DNA of 64,000 bases. Source: Sphingobium psychrophilum. Its GTDB lineage: Bacteria > Pseudomonadota > Alphaproteobacteria > Sphingomonadales > Sphingomonadaceae. Within the stretch, counting starts at the first letter, position 1. Each line of letters starts with the position of its first letter. The notes under the pieces were generated by a model. The model searched no databases. It worked only from the letters and a program-made list of their open reading frames with translations, and had not been told where the DNA came from. A program made the translations under genes and the position numbers. This document shows positions 8,437-16,965 of the stretch, in pieces. The stretch is from the NCBI RefSeq assembly GCF_012927105.1, contig NZ_JABBFV010000005.1:124001-188000 (forward strand), in the 5' to 3' direction.

Positions 8437-9629
8437 GATTGTCCTCCTGCCGGGGTCAGCGCGGCGAGTGTGTGAATGGCGATCATGCGTTCCTCGTCGG
8501 TCGGAATGACACGAACGACGATCTCGCTGTCCGCCGTGCTGATGACTGGCGCGTTGCGCGCATTGGCGTCTTGGTCGATGGCGATGCCGAGCCAGGCCAG
8601 TCGCTCGCAGATCGCCGCACGGATGACGGGATCGTTTTCTCCGATCCCGGCCGTGAAAACGATGCCGTCGAGGCCGCCTAACGAAAATATGAGGGCCGAC
8701 GCTTCTCGCGCCGCGCGCAAGGTAAAGAGGTCGATCGCCTCGGCCGCGCGCGGATCGTCGCTCTTGTGAAGTGCGCGCATGTCGCTGGAGATGCCGGACA
8801 CGCCGAGCAGCCCCGACTGGTTGTAGAGCAGTGCCTCGACGTCGGTCGCGCTCATGCCCTCTTGCGTCTGGAGATGGATCACGACGCCGGGATCAATCGT
8901 GCCGCAGCGCGTTCCCATCATCAGCCCGTCGAGCGCTGTGAACCCCATCGTCGTATCTACGCTGCGGCAGTCCCGCATCGCGCAAAGGCTGGCACCGTTG
9001 CCGAGATGGGCGGCGATCACACGCCTCGATGCGAGCACCGGATCGGCCTCGCGGAGCGCGCGGGCGATATATTCATAGGACAGGCCATGAAACCCGTAGC
9101 GCCGGATACCCTTGTCGTGCAGCGCGCGCGGCAGCCCGAAGCGGGTGGCGACCTCGGGCAGCTCATGATGGAAGGCGGTGTCGAAGCAGGCGACCTGCGG
9201 CAGATCGGGCGCGAGCGAGCGAATGGCCCGGATCGCGGCGAGATTGTGGGGCTGATGGAGCGGCGCGAGCGGACATAGCGCTTCCAGCCCGGCAAGCAGG
9301 GCGTCGTCGACGACAAGAGGGTGGAAGAACTTTGTCCCGCCATGGACAACGCGATGCCCGACAGCAACGATGTCGGGATCTGGCAGATGATCCCCCGCCC
9401 ACGCGAACAGGTCATGCAGCAGGGTCTCGTGGCCGAGCCCGCTGCCATCGTCCCAGTTCCGGTCGATCAGGATAGTTCCGTCCTTATCGCGCGCGACGAG
9501 GTGCGGCGCGGTGCCGATCCCCTCCAACTTGCCGGCGGCGGCATGCTGAGGGCCGTCCGGCCCCAGCGTGAACAGCGCGAACTTGATGCTCGACGAGCCG
9601 GAATTGAGGCTGACGACGGCGCGGCTCAT
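8433..9629 (-). CDS. ackA: Acetate kinase
   Basis: The 398-residue protein is a full-length acetate kinase. It has the N-terminal phosphate loop LNSGSSSIKF (about 7-16), GHRVVHGG (about 87-94), FDTAFH (about 150), HLGNGASLCA (about 205) and GGLDGIVFTAGIGEN (about 315-330). It converts acetyl phosphate and ADP to acetate and ATP in the cytosol. It overlaps the phosphotransacetylase fusion upstream and the fabI-like gene downstream by 4 nt each. The pair gives substrate-level ATP when respiration is limited. Confidence 0.95.
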   Translation of the reverse strand: MSRAVVSLNSGSSSIKFALFTLGPDGPQHAAAGKLEGIGTAPHLVARDKDGTILIDRNWDDGSGLGHETLLHDLFAWAGDHLPDPDIVAVGHRVVHGGTKFFHPLVVDDALLAGLEALCPLAPLHQPHNLAAIRAIRSLAPDLPQVACFDTAFHHELPEVATRFGLPRALHDKGIRRYGFHGLSYEYIARALREADPVLASRRVIAAHLGNGASLCAMRDCRSVDTTMGFTALDGLMMGTRCGTIDPGVVIHLQTQEGMSATDVEALLYNQSGLLGVSGISSDMRALHKSDDPRAAEAIDLFTLRAAREASALIFSLGGLDGIVFTAGIGENDPVIRAAICERLAWLGIAIDQDANARNAPVISTADSEIVVRVIPTDEERMIAIHTLAALTPAGGQS

Positions 9630-11053
9630 GTCAGAGCCTTGCCTTCGGGCAGGCCCGGCGAAGCCTTGGTGGCGGCGCGCGCCAGCAGCACGGCCAAGGC
9701 GCAGGAAGCCAGGCGTGTTCGCGCGGAGTCGGCGCGGCTGGTGAGCACGATCGGTACCCGGGCGCCCAGGACGACGCCCGCCGCGTCCGCACCGCCCAGA
9801 AAGGTGAGCTGCTTGGCGAGCATGTTTCCGGCCTCCAGATTCGGGACGACCAGGATCTCGGCCTTGCCCGCCACGGGCGAGACGATCCCCTTTTCCTTGG
9901 CCGCCGCCTCGCTGATCGCATTGTCGAACGCCAGCGGGCCATCGAGCACGCCGCCTGAAATCTGACCGCGATCGGCCATCTTGCAGAGCGCGGCGGCGTC
10001 GAGCGTCGATCGCATCGACGGATTGACCGTCTCCACCGCCGACAGGATCGCGACCTTGGGACTTTCGATCCCGATCACATGGGCGAGGTCGATCGCATTG
10101 CGGATGATGTCCGCCTTTTCCTCAAGGCTCGGCTCGATGTTGATCGCGGCGTCGGTGATGATGAGCGGCGTCGGGTGGTCGGGCACGTCCATCAAATAGG
10201 CGTGGCTGATGCGCCGCTCCGTCCGCAGGCCAGTCGAGGAGGAGACCACCGCGCTCATCAGTTCGTCGGTGTGAAGCGATCCCTTCATGAGCAGCTTCGC
10301 TTCGCCCGAACGGACAAGCGCCACCGCGGCGGTCGCCGCGGCATGGCTGTGCGCGGCGGGGACGATGCGATAAGCGGAGATATCCTTCCCCGCTTCTTCC
10401 GCCGCCGCGCGGATTCGCGCTTCCGGCCCGACCAGAATCGGCAGGATCAGACCGGCTTCGGCGGCGTCGACCGCCGCGGTGATCGCCGCGGCGCTGCAGG
10501 GGTGGGCGACAGCGGTCGGCGGCGCTGCGTCCGCCCTCGTCCGTTCGATCAGCTTGCGATAGCCGTCATGGTCGGAGATGCGAACGTCGGGAAGCGCTAT
10601 CCGTGGAAGGCGGATCTTCTCGGTCGGCGCCCTGACCTCGGCCTGGCCCGTAATGACCTCGTCGCCATTCTGGTTGACGCAGCGACAATCGAGCAAAAGC
10701 ACATGATGCTCGGATCGTTTTTCGGTCACGGTCACCGAGGTTGTGATGGCGTCGCCCAGGCCCACCGGCCGGGTGAAGCGCAAAGACTGGCTGAGGTAGA
10801 TTGCGCCCGGTCCCGGCAGCTCGGTGCCGAGCACGGCCGAAATCAGGCCGCCGCCCCACATGCCGTGGGCGATCACGCGGTGGAACAGGTCGGTCGCCGC
10901 ATAATCGGCGTCGAGATGGGCCGGGTTCACGTCGCCCGAGACGAGCGCGAAGAGCTGGATATCCTCTTCCCGCAGCGTGCGCGTGACGCTCGCCGTATCG
11001 CCGACGGCGATCTCGTCGAAGGTGCGGTTTTCGATCATTTCCGGGACGGCCAT
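9626..11053 (-). CDS. MaoC-like (R)-enoyl-CoA hydratase / phosphate acetyltransferase fusion
   Basis: The 475-residue protein joins two enzymes. Residues about 1-150 form a MaoC/PhaJ hot-dog domain whose conserved D-x-N-P-x-H catalytic motif is seen as GDVNPAHLDA (about 39-48). Residues about 165-475 form a phosphate acetyl/butyryl transferase domain ending in NLEAGNMLAKQL and VVLGARVPIVLTSRAD. The first half would hydrate enoyl-CoA to (R)-3-hydroxyacyl-CoA, the monomer for the PHA synthase encoded 3 nt upstream. The second would convert acetyl-CoA to acetyl phosphate for AckA. This fusion is annotated in many proteobacteria as bifunctional enoyl-CoA hydratase/phosphate acetyltransferase. Confidence 0.9.
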   Translation of the reverse strand: MAVPEMIENRTFDEIAVGDTASVTRTLREEDIQLFALVSGDVNPAHLDADYAATDLFHRVIAHGMWGGGLISAVLGTELPGPGAIYLSQSLRFTRPVGLGDAITTSVTVTEKRSEHHVLLLDCRCVNQNGDEVITGQAEVRAPTEKIRLPRIALPDVRISDHDGYRKLIERTRADAAPPTAVAHPCSAAAITAAVDAAEAGLILPILVGPEARIRAAAEEAGKDISAYRIVPAAHSHAAATAAVALVRSGEAKLLMKGSLHTDELMSAVVSSSTGLRTERRISHAYLMDVPDHPTPLIITDAAINIEPSLEEKADIIRNAIDLAHVIGIESPKVAILSAVETVNPSMRSTLDAAALCKMADRGQISGGVLDGPLAFDNAISEAAAKEKGIVSPVAGKAEILVVPNLEAGNMLAKQLTFLGGADAAGVVLGARVPIVLTSRADSARTRLASCALAVLLARAATKASPGLPEGKALT

Positions 11054-11056
11054 CCC

Positions 11057-12817
11057 TCAATGCTCCAGCACATAGCGGCCGGGGGCGTTCTCGATCACCG
11101 GATAGTCCTTGTCCGGCGCGCCCAGCGGCGGGGGGGCGGCCGGCTCGCCCGAACGCGCGCGCAGCCACTCTTCCCAGGCGACCCACCAGGACCCGTCGCG
11201 CACGGGCGCATGCGCCATCCAGTCGTCCGGATCGAGCGCGGCGCCGTCCGTCTCGCGGGTCAGGATATGATAGCGCCGCCCCTTGTGCCCGGGCTCGGAA
11301 ACGATCCCCGCATTGTGCCCGCCGCTGGTCAGAACGAAGCAGATTTCGGCATTGCTGAGCATGTGGATTTTGTGGACCGACCGCCAGGGCGCGACATGGT
11401 CGCGCTCGGTGCCCACTACGAACATCGGCTTGCGCAGCGCGCCCAAGCTGATCGTGCGGCCATCGACCTTGTAGCGCCCCTCGGCAAGATCATCGTCCAA
11501 GAACAGGCGGCGCAGATACTGGCTGTGCATGGCATAGGGCATCCGCGTCCCGTCGGCGTTCCAGGCCATCAGGTCCGACATGGGTTCGCGCTCGCCCATC
11601 AGGTAGGTGTTAAGGATCCGCGACCAGACGAGGTCGTTGGAGCGCAGGATCTGGAAGGCGCCGCCCATCTGAGCCCCGTCAAGATAGCCGCGGCTCCACA
11701 TCATGTTCTCTAGCACGTTGAGCTGCGCCTCGTCGATGAACAGGCCGAGCTCGCCCGGCTCGCTAAATTCGGTCTGCGCGGCGAACAGGGTGATGGTGGC
11801 GAGCCGTTCATCCCCGTCGCGCGCCATCGCCGCCGCCGCGATGGACAGCAGCGTGCCGCCGATGCAATAGCCGACGGCGTGAACGGCCGGCGCCCCGGTG
11901 ATCGCTGTCACCGCGTCGAGCGCCGCCATCGGGCCCAGGCGCCGATAGGCCTCCATGTCGAGGTCGCGGTCCGCGCTGACGGGATTGTGCCAGGAGATGA
12001 TGAAGACCGTATAGCCCTGCCCGGTCAGCCAGCGGACCAGCGAGTTCTCCGGCGACAGGTCGAGAATGTAATATTTCATGATCCAGGCCGGCACGATCAG
12101 AATGGGTTCCGGCCGCACGGTGTCCGTGGTCGGCGCATATTGGATCAGCTCGATCAGCTCGTTTCGGTAGACGACCTTGCCGGGCGTGGCGGCGACGTCC
12201 TTCCCGACCTCGAACGCTTCGGTCCCCGCCGGCGGCTCGCCGCGCATCGTGCGCTGCATGTCCTCCAGCAGCAGCCTGGCACCCTCGACAAGGCATTGCC
12301 CGCCGGTCTCGAATATCCGCTTCTGGAGGACGGGATTGGTCGCGACGAAATTGGTCGGCGCCATCGTGTCGAGGATCTGCCGCGTCCCGAAGGCGACCAT
12401 GTCTTCATGATGCCTCGTGACGCCCACCACGCCGGTGGTGGCCGCGTGCCACCATTGCTGGTTGAGAAGGAAAGCCTGCGCGATCAGACTGAAAGGCGCT
12501 TCCTTCCAGGCCGGATCGACGAAGCGACGATCCTGCGGCAGCGGCTCGATTGCGGGAGCGGCGTCGTGGTCACCGATGCTGCGCACCGCATATTCGCCGA
12601 GCCGCATGAATTTGCGTGTCGTCTTGGCCGCCAGCTGCAACTGCTTGCCCGGCGAGCCGGCAAGATGCATGCCCCAGTCCGAAAAGGCTTGGAAGATCGT
12701 TGCGGGCGACAGGCCGTGGGTGATCTGTGCGATGCCCGCGATCGCGGCCCGGTCCAGGGTTTCGGCAATGCCGTCGAGCGGATCGGACGCGTCCTGACGT
12801 GAATGCGCTGCTGCCAT
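11057..12817 (-). CDS. phaC: Class I polyhydroxyalkanoate synthase-like protein
   Basis: The 586-residue protein has the PhaC N-terminal domain (about 80-260) and an alpha/beta-hydrolase core. The nucleophile Cys318 sits in the lipase-like box GYCIGG, with Asp473 (ERDHVAP) and His501 (SGGHNAG) completing the triad. Spacing and length match class I synthases such as C. necator PhaC. It polymerises (R)-3-hydroxyacyl-CoA into granules, with the monomer plausibly supplied by the MaoC domain downstream. No phaA, phaB or phasin is adjacent, so this may be a secondary synthase used under stress. It is the first gene of the long minus-strand operon. Confidence 0.9.
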   Translation of the reverse strand: MAAAHSRQDASDPLDGIAETLDRAAIAGIAQITHGLSPATIFQAFSDWGMHLAGSPGKQLQLAAKTTRKFMRLGEYAVRSIGDHDAAPAIEPLPQDRRFVDPAWKEAPFSLIAQAFLLNQQWWHAATTGVVGVTRHHEDMVAFGTRQILDTMAPTNFVATNPVLQKRIFETGGQCLVEGARLLLEDMQRTMRGEPPAGTEAFEVGKDVAATPGKVVYRNELIELIQYAPTTDTVRPEPILIVPAWIMKYYILDLSPENSLVRWLTGQGYTVFIISWHNPVSADRDLDMEAYRRLGPMAALDAVTAITGAPAVHAVGYCIGGTLLSIAAAAMARDGDERLATITLFAAQTEFSEPGELGLFIDEAQLNVLENMMWSRGYLDGAQMGGAFQILRSNDLVWSRILNTYLMGEREPMSDLMAWNADGTRMPYAMHSQYLRRLFLDDDLAEGRYKVDGRTISLGALRKPMFVVGTERDHVAPWRSVHKIHMLSNAEICFVLTSGGHNAGIVSEPGHKGRRYHILTRETDGAALDPDDWMAHAPVRDGSWWVAWEEWLRARSGEPAAPPPLGAPDKDYPVIENAPGRYVLEH

Positions 12818-12870
12818 CTTGGAGCTCCTGAAAAAATCCTGTCTCTACTGCGGCTGAACACGCGCAAGCG

Positions 12871-12880
12871 CATTACGTAA
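12871..12880 (-). promoter_or_regulatory. Candidate regulator site (TTACGTAA) upstream of phaC
   Basis: The 8-bp palindrome TTACGTAA lies 56 nt upstream of phaC. On the minus strand it reads as part of TTACGTAATG. The ACGTAATG core recurs at 21754-21761 in front of another minus-strand stress operon. It resembles the TACGTA core of FixJ-type half sites. The assignment is inference only. Confidence 0.3.
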
Positions 12881-13374
12881 ATGCCCCATGCCGCATGTCC
12901 CACGGCATTCCATTGCTATCACTTTCGCCTGTATTCTCAGGTATTTTGGGCCAGGGCGTGATCCATGCCTTGGAAAAGAATCGCACCTTCGCAACGGCAA
13001 TAAACGGTACTGCAAAGGTTAGATACAGCGCAAGTCCGTCGGTTGCTCCCGAACATTTTCGTCAGCGATCCATCGCCGCGCGCGTCCCCTGAAAAGCAGC
13101 TTGCCTTCATGGATGACATAGGTGCGACACGGCGGAATTGATCTTGGTAAACCCAATGATCGAGCAGAAGCAGACGGTCTTGCCCAGCCGTCCTTACATT
13201 GTGACCCTATAGTGCGGCACCAGATCGCGACCGGACAAATGCTCTCCGTACGGTCATCCAGAGCGCGCTTCTTGCCGCTGTCGCCAGGGGGTTCGCAGGA
13301 TCGGTCGCGGATGGATTGAGATCGCTCCCCTCGGAGGGGAAATCAGCAGTGGCGCTATCCGTCACTTGGGAAAT

Positions 13375-13382
13375 CTACGTAG
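13375..13382. promoter_or_regulatory. Candidate FixJ-type palindrome CTACGTAG
   Basis: The perfect palindrome CTACGTAG is one base away from GTACGTAG, a form of the rhizobial FixJ half-site GTAMGTAG. It precedes the degenerate receiver gene. The same 8-mer occurs again at 14416-14423 in front of the second receiver. Binding by the FixJ encoded nearby is inferred. Confidence 0.35.
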
Positions 13383-13437
13383 TTCAGAGCGGCGACGTTG
13401 CCGTTAGACCGAATCGACCGGACGATTCCGGCAGTCC

Positions 13438-13857
13438 TTGGTTTGTTTGGCACGAGTGACACATAGGCCCACCGACCCGCAGATTCCTCACGCTGTGATC
13501 CTCCTTGTCGAGAGCGACACCGGATTGAGGCGCGCGTTGCACCTGTTGTTTATGGCTCGCGGCTATAGCGTGAAAGCCTATGCAGAGGAGACCCGCCTCC
13601 TGGCAGATCCGATGAGAGAGGAGGCAGCTTGCCTGATCGCCGAGCATCGGCCCGTTCATGTGGATGGAATCGACCTTCTGCGTCAGCTCCGGGCGGCGGG
13701 CTGGCAGCGCCCGGCCATTCTAACCACAGCCGATCATTCCGCGGAGACCGAACTCTGCGCACGCGGTGCGGGCTACGCGCATATTCTCCACAAGCCGTTC
13801 GCGCACCATGTGCTGCTTGGCCTTGTCGATGGAGTCCTGCCTCTGGGTCTCGGTTAG
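13438..13857 (+). CDS. Degenerate stand-alone receiver (CheY-like) protein
   Basis: This is a receiver domain of about 120 residues without an output domain. Aligned to the receiver encoded at 13924-14343, CLIAEHRPVHVDG replaces CLVTDYRMPEMDG, so the phospho-accepting Asp is Glu69. The acidic pocket is altered (VESDT for VEDEP), while the switch Thr (LTTADHS) and the Lys (HKPF) are kept. It therefore probably cannot be phosphorylated normally, and may mimic the phosphorylated state or act as a partner of FixL. The start is uncertain: TTG 13438, GTG 13456 and GTG 13495 are all possible and none has a strong ribosome-binding site. Confidence 0.6.
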   Translation: MVCLARVTHRPTDPQIPHAVILLVESDTGLRRALHLLFMARGYSVKAYAEETRLLADPMREEAACLIAEHRPVHVDGIDLLRQLRAAGWQRPAILTTADHSAETELCARGAGYAHILHKPFAHHVLLGLVDGVLPLGLG

Positions 13858-13923
13858 ACGCAGCAATAGGCAGGGGTACGCGCTCCCATGCACGCGCTGC
13901 AGCGGCCAACGCCGCTTCGCCGC

Positions 13924-14343
13924 TCACGAAGATGGGGCAGGGGAGGCGCGGGGCGGGGCCGTCAATCGCGCGACAGCGTCAGCGAGCGCATGCTCGCGCA
14001 ACGGTTTCTCGATGACGATGCTGAAGCCCTCCTTCATCGCCCGCTCGACAAGATCTGGCGAGCCATAGGCGGTGACGAGGATGGCCGGTCCCCGCCATCC
14101 GCGCGCACGAAGCGATTGCAAGACCTCCAGACCGTCCATTTCGGGCATGCGATAGTCGGTCACCAGGCAGATCGCGTCGTTCACAAGCGGATCGGCAAAC
14201 ATGGCCGTGCTCGATGCGTAAGAGCGGATGTCATAGCCTCGGGCGTGAAGGAGAAGCTGGAGAGAGCGGCGGACGGCCGGCTCGTCCTCCACCAGTAAAA
14301 TCTTAGGGCGCTCCACCGGGAGAGGTGCAACAGTGCCATTCAT
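13924..14343 (-). CDS. Single-domain response regulator (receiver only)
   Basis: The 139-residue CheY-like protein has an intact acidic pocket (VEDE, about 18-21), phospho-acceptor Asp63 in TDYRMPEMDG, switch Thr in VTAYGS and Lys in EKPL. There is no DNA-binding domain. It lies immediately downstream of fixJ on the same strand, 85 nt from the fixJ stop, with CTACGTAG in between. It may act as a phosphate sink or feedback element for FixL, comparable in concept to FixT or to stand-alone receivers in other FixLJ loci. That role is inferred from position. Confidence 0.8.
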   Translation of the reverse strand: MNGTVAPLPVERPKILLVEDEPAVRRSLQLLLHARGYDIRSYASSTAMFADPLVNDAICLVTDYRMPEMDGLEVLQSLRARGWRGPAILVTAYGSPDLVERAMKEGFSIVIEKPLREHALADAVARLTAPPRASPAPSS

Positions 14344-14415
14344 GATCGTCTCGCATTGATCCGGTTCCTAACGTCGACCGGATGCAAGGAATCGCAGGAA
14401 AATCGCGGCAAGTCG

Positions 14416-14423
14416 CTACGTAG
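14416..14423 (-). promoter_or_regulatory. Candidate FixJ-type palindrome upstream of the single-domain receiver
   Basis: CTACGTAG lies 72 nt upstream of the receiver ATG (14343) in the 85-nt gap after fixJ. It is the second identical copy within about 1 kb (the other is at 13375-13382). Two copies of a palindromic 8-mer flanking the receivers suggest autoregulation by FixJ. Confidence 0.35.
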
Positions 14424-14428
14424 AGGTC

Positions 14429-15052
14429 CTATGAGCGGTCGTCGCCGAGATTGGCGGCGAATGCGATACGCAGCGCATCGGACAGGCTACGGACCCCCAG
14501 TTTCGTCATCAGATTGGCGCGATGCACCTCGACGGTCCGGGGCGATATGCCGAGATCATAGGCGATTGTCTTGTTGGGTAAACCTTCGGCCAGTCCCTTG
14601 AGCACGTCCTGTTCGCGTCCGGTCAGCGCGGAGATCATCACGGCCGCGTCGGCCGCCCTTGTCGCCCGTTTGTCGCTGCCGTCGAGCCGTTCGAAGGCGG
14701 CGGCGATAGCATCTAGTAGCACGGCCTTTTCGAAAGGCTTCTCGATGAACTCGACTGCGCCTGCCTTCATGGCCCGCACCGCAATCGAGATATCGCCGTG
14801 CCCGGTCAAGATGATGACGGGCATGGCGACGCCGCGCTCGAGAAGCGCCTGCTGCACCTCCAGTCCGTCCATCTCGGGCATGCGGACATCGAGAAGGATG
14901 CAGCCGGGCTCGGCGTGCCGCACCTCGCGCAGGAAGGCGACTCCGGACGCGTAGCTCGCCACCGTGAAACCCGATGTTTTCAACATGAATCCGGCTGATC
15001 GCCGGATCGCCTCCTCATCATCGACGATATGGATCATACGTCTTTCGGTCAT
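14429..15052 (-). CDS. fixJ: FixJ-family response regulator
   Basis: The 207-residue protein has a receiver domain (about 5-120: acidic pocket DDEE at 11-14, phospho-acceptor Asp55 in LLDVRMPEMDG, Lys in EKPF) and a LuxR/GerE helix-turn-helix (about 145-200: LTGREQDVL, ISPRTVEVHRANLMTKLG). It is the transcription factor partner of the FixL kinase encoded immediately upstream. ATG 15052 overlaps the fixL stop as ATGA and is preferred over a longer frame that runs antisense-like into fixL. In rhizobia phospho-FixJ activates fixK and nifA under low oxygen. No fixK is visible in this window. Confidence 0.92.
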   Translation of the reverse strand: MTERRMIHIVDDEEAIRRSAGFMLKTSGFTVASYASGVAFLREVRHAEPGCILLDVRMPEMDGLEVQQALLERGVAMPVIILTGHGDISIAVRAMKAGAVEFIEKPFEKAVLLDAIAAAFERLDGSDKRATRAADAAVMISALTGREQDVLKGLAEGLPNKTIAYDLGISPRTVEVHRANLMTKLGVRSLSDALRIAFAANLGDDRS

Positions 15053-16965
15053 TCGATAGTCTCCGGCTCGGCTTCGACGAGCGTGAAATGAAACTGAGCC
15101 CCGCCGCCGGGACGTGGCTCCAGCCATATCCGACCGCCGTTCGCCTCGACGATGGTGCGGCAGATCGAGAGCCCCAGACCCATGCCCTCGCTCTTCGTGC
15201 TGACGAAGGCGGTGAAGAGCTGTTCCGCGACTTCAGGCGAAACGCCCGGGCCAGAATCAGCAATAGTTAGCCGAATGAAGCCAGCTTTGTCACGGCGGGA
15301 TGCAATCCACAGATGCCGTTCGGACGATTCCGCCATGGCCTCCACCGCATTGCGAAGGAGATTGATTAGCACCTGCTGGATCTGCACCTTGTCGAGAAGC
15401 ACTTTCGAAGCGTCGGGAGCGAGATCGAACTGGGCGTCGATACCCTTCTCCCTAGCGCCCATCAGCCCGAGCGCCGCCGCCTCGCCAATGAGGGTGGGAA
15501 GATTCTCGACGGTCTTCTCAACCTCCCCGCGCGCAACGAAGTCGCGCAGCCGCCGTACGATCTGTCCGGCGCGCAGAGCCTCTCGAACCGAATCATCCAG
15601 GGCTTCGCGGATCATCGGCAGATCCTCGGGATTGGCTTCGGCGAGCAGGTCGCGCACCGCCTCCACATAGTTGGCGACGGCGGTGATCGGCTGGTTCAGC
15701 TCGTGGGCGAGCGTCGAGGCCATCGTGCCCATCGCGCTCACCCGGGCGACATGAATCAGCTTGGACTGCAGTTCATCGAGGCGCTCCTGGGTCTCCTGGC
15801 GTTCGGTCAGGTCCCGGATGAAGCCGGTGAAGACGCGCTGGGTCTCGCCAATGGCTTCGCCCACAGATAGTTCCATCGGGAAGGTCGAACCATCACGTCG
15901 CGCGCCGATGACGACGCGCCCGATCCCGATGATCCTTCGCTCGCCGGTTGCAAGATAGTGTTCGAGATAGCTGTCATGGCGTTCACGATCGGGCGACGGC
16001 ATGAGCAGGCTCACGTTCGATCCGCGAATCTCAGCCTCTGAAAAGCCGAACAGCCGTTCGGCCGCGGCGCTGAACGAGAGGATGATGCCGTGTTCGTCGA
16101 TCACGATCATCGCATCGGGGACCGTCGAGAGGATCGAGCGGAGATGGCTGGCGCTGGCTTTGTGCGCACTCTCGGCGGCGCGCTCCCCCGTTGCATCGCG
16201 GACCACCTTGCCGAAGCCGCGCAAGGCTCCGCTTTCATCACGCAGCGCAGTGATCGAAACATGCGCGAGGAACTCGGAACCATCCTTCCTGAGCCGCCAG
16301 TCTTCCTCCTCGAATTTGCCCTCGTCGCGCGCGCGTTTGAGGTCGGCTTCGGGCTTGCCGGCCTGGACGGCGTCCGCCGGGTAGAAGATCGAGCAATATT
16401 GGCCGACGACCTCTTGCTCTCTCCAGCCCTTCAGCCGCTCGGCGCCGTCGTTCCAGATCGTGACGCGGCCTTCGGGATCGAGCATGTAGATTGCATAACC
16501 CTGTGCTCCGTCGATCAGCAGGTTAAGTTCGTCGGCGATCTCCGAGAGCTGGTTCTGGCGTCTCCTGTCCCAGGCTGCACGCCGCCGTCGCAAGGACGCG
16601 TTGCGAGCGTCGAGCAGGGCGATGCCTGCGGCCACCAGCAGCGAAAGCAGCAGATCGAAGGGTTCAAGACCAGGCAATGGGCGCAATAGGGCAAACAAGG
16701 CCCCGACCAGAATAGCGAGAATAGCCGCGCCCGTTGCGGCGCCCGTTCCACCCAGCGCGGCTGCAACGATGATCGAAAGGATGAGCAGCAGATAGGGGCT
16801 GTGGTTGACGCCCCCCGCGCGGAGAGCAAGATCGGCGGGTACGGCGAGGAGAACGGCCACGATGCCAATCGCATAGCCCCAGCGGGCCTGCCGTGTTGAG
16901 CTATCCTGCGCGTCACTTTCCATATGGAATCCCGTCTGGCTTTGATCCATCCTCTCTGGTTGCAC
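15049..16965 (-). CDS. fixL: FixL-type haem PAS oxygen-sensor histidine kinase
   Basis: The 638-residue kinase has four N-terminal helices (about 30-118), a first PAS domain (about 140-262), a second PAS domain (about 272-388), then HisKA and HATPase domains. The second PAS closely matches Bradyrhizobium FixL: His330 in RHDSY is the haem ligand equivalent to His200, and Arg350 in GIGR is equivalent to Arg220, at the same 20-residue spacing. The phospho-acceptor is His421 in AHELNQP. Expected function: kinase activity is released when oxygen leaves the haem, and FixJ is then phosphorylated. The start is uncertain: GTG 16965, ATG 16950 and ATG 16923 are candidates. Confidence 0.92.
   Translation of the reverse strand: MQPERMDQSQTGFHMESDAQDSSTRQARWGYAIGIVAVLLAVPADLALRAGGVNHSPYLLLILSIIVAAALGGTGAATGAAILAILVGALFALLRPLPGLEPFDLLLSLLVAAGIALLDARNASLRRRRAAWDRRRQNQLSEIADELNLLIDGAQGYAIYMLDPEGRVTIWNDGAERLKGWREQEVVGQYCSIFYPADAVQAGKPEADLKRARDEGKFEEEDWRLRKDGSEFLAHVSITALRDESGALRGFGKVVRDATGERAAESAHKASASHLRSILSTVPDAMIVIDEHGIILSFSAAAERLFGFSEAEIRGSNVSLLMPSPDRERHDSYLEHYLATGERRIIGIGRVVIGARRDGSTFPMELSVGEAIGETQRVFTGFIRDLTERQETQERLDELQSKLIHVARVSAMGTMASTLAHELNQPITAVANYVEAVRDLLAEANPEDLPMIREALDDSVREALRAGQIVRRLRDFVARGEVEKTVENLPTLIGEAAALGLMGAREKGIDAQFDLAPDASKVLLDKVQIQQVLINLLRNAVEAMAESSERHLWIASRRDKAGFIRLTIADSGPGVSPEVAEQLFTAFVSTKSEGMGLGLSICRTIVEANGGRIWLEPRPGGGAQFHFTLVEAEPETIE

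Larger units (their letters stand above)
12818..13437. other. Intergenic region upstream of the phaC operon
   Basis: About 620 nt without a convincing gene lie between phaC (minus) and the degenerate receiver (plus). Two palindromic motifs stand out: TTACGTAA at 12873-12880, 56 nt before the phaC start, and CTACGTAG at 13375-13382, about 55-115 nt before the possible receiver starts. Short ORFs in this stretch lack ribosome-binding sites and recognisable protein content. It is presumably the promoter region for both directions. Confidence 0.5.

Noticed and set aside
13137..13151. FNR/FixK-like box TTGATCTTGGTAAAC
   Set aside because: Only the left half fits TTGAT-N4-ATCAA; the right half matches poorly and it is about 300 nt from any start.
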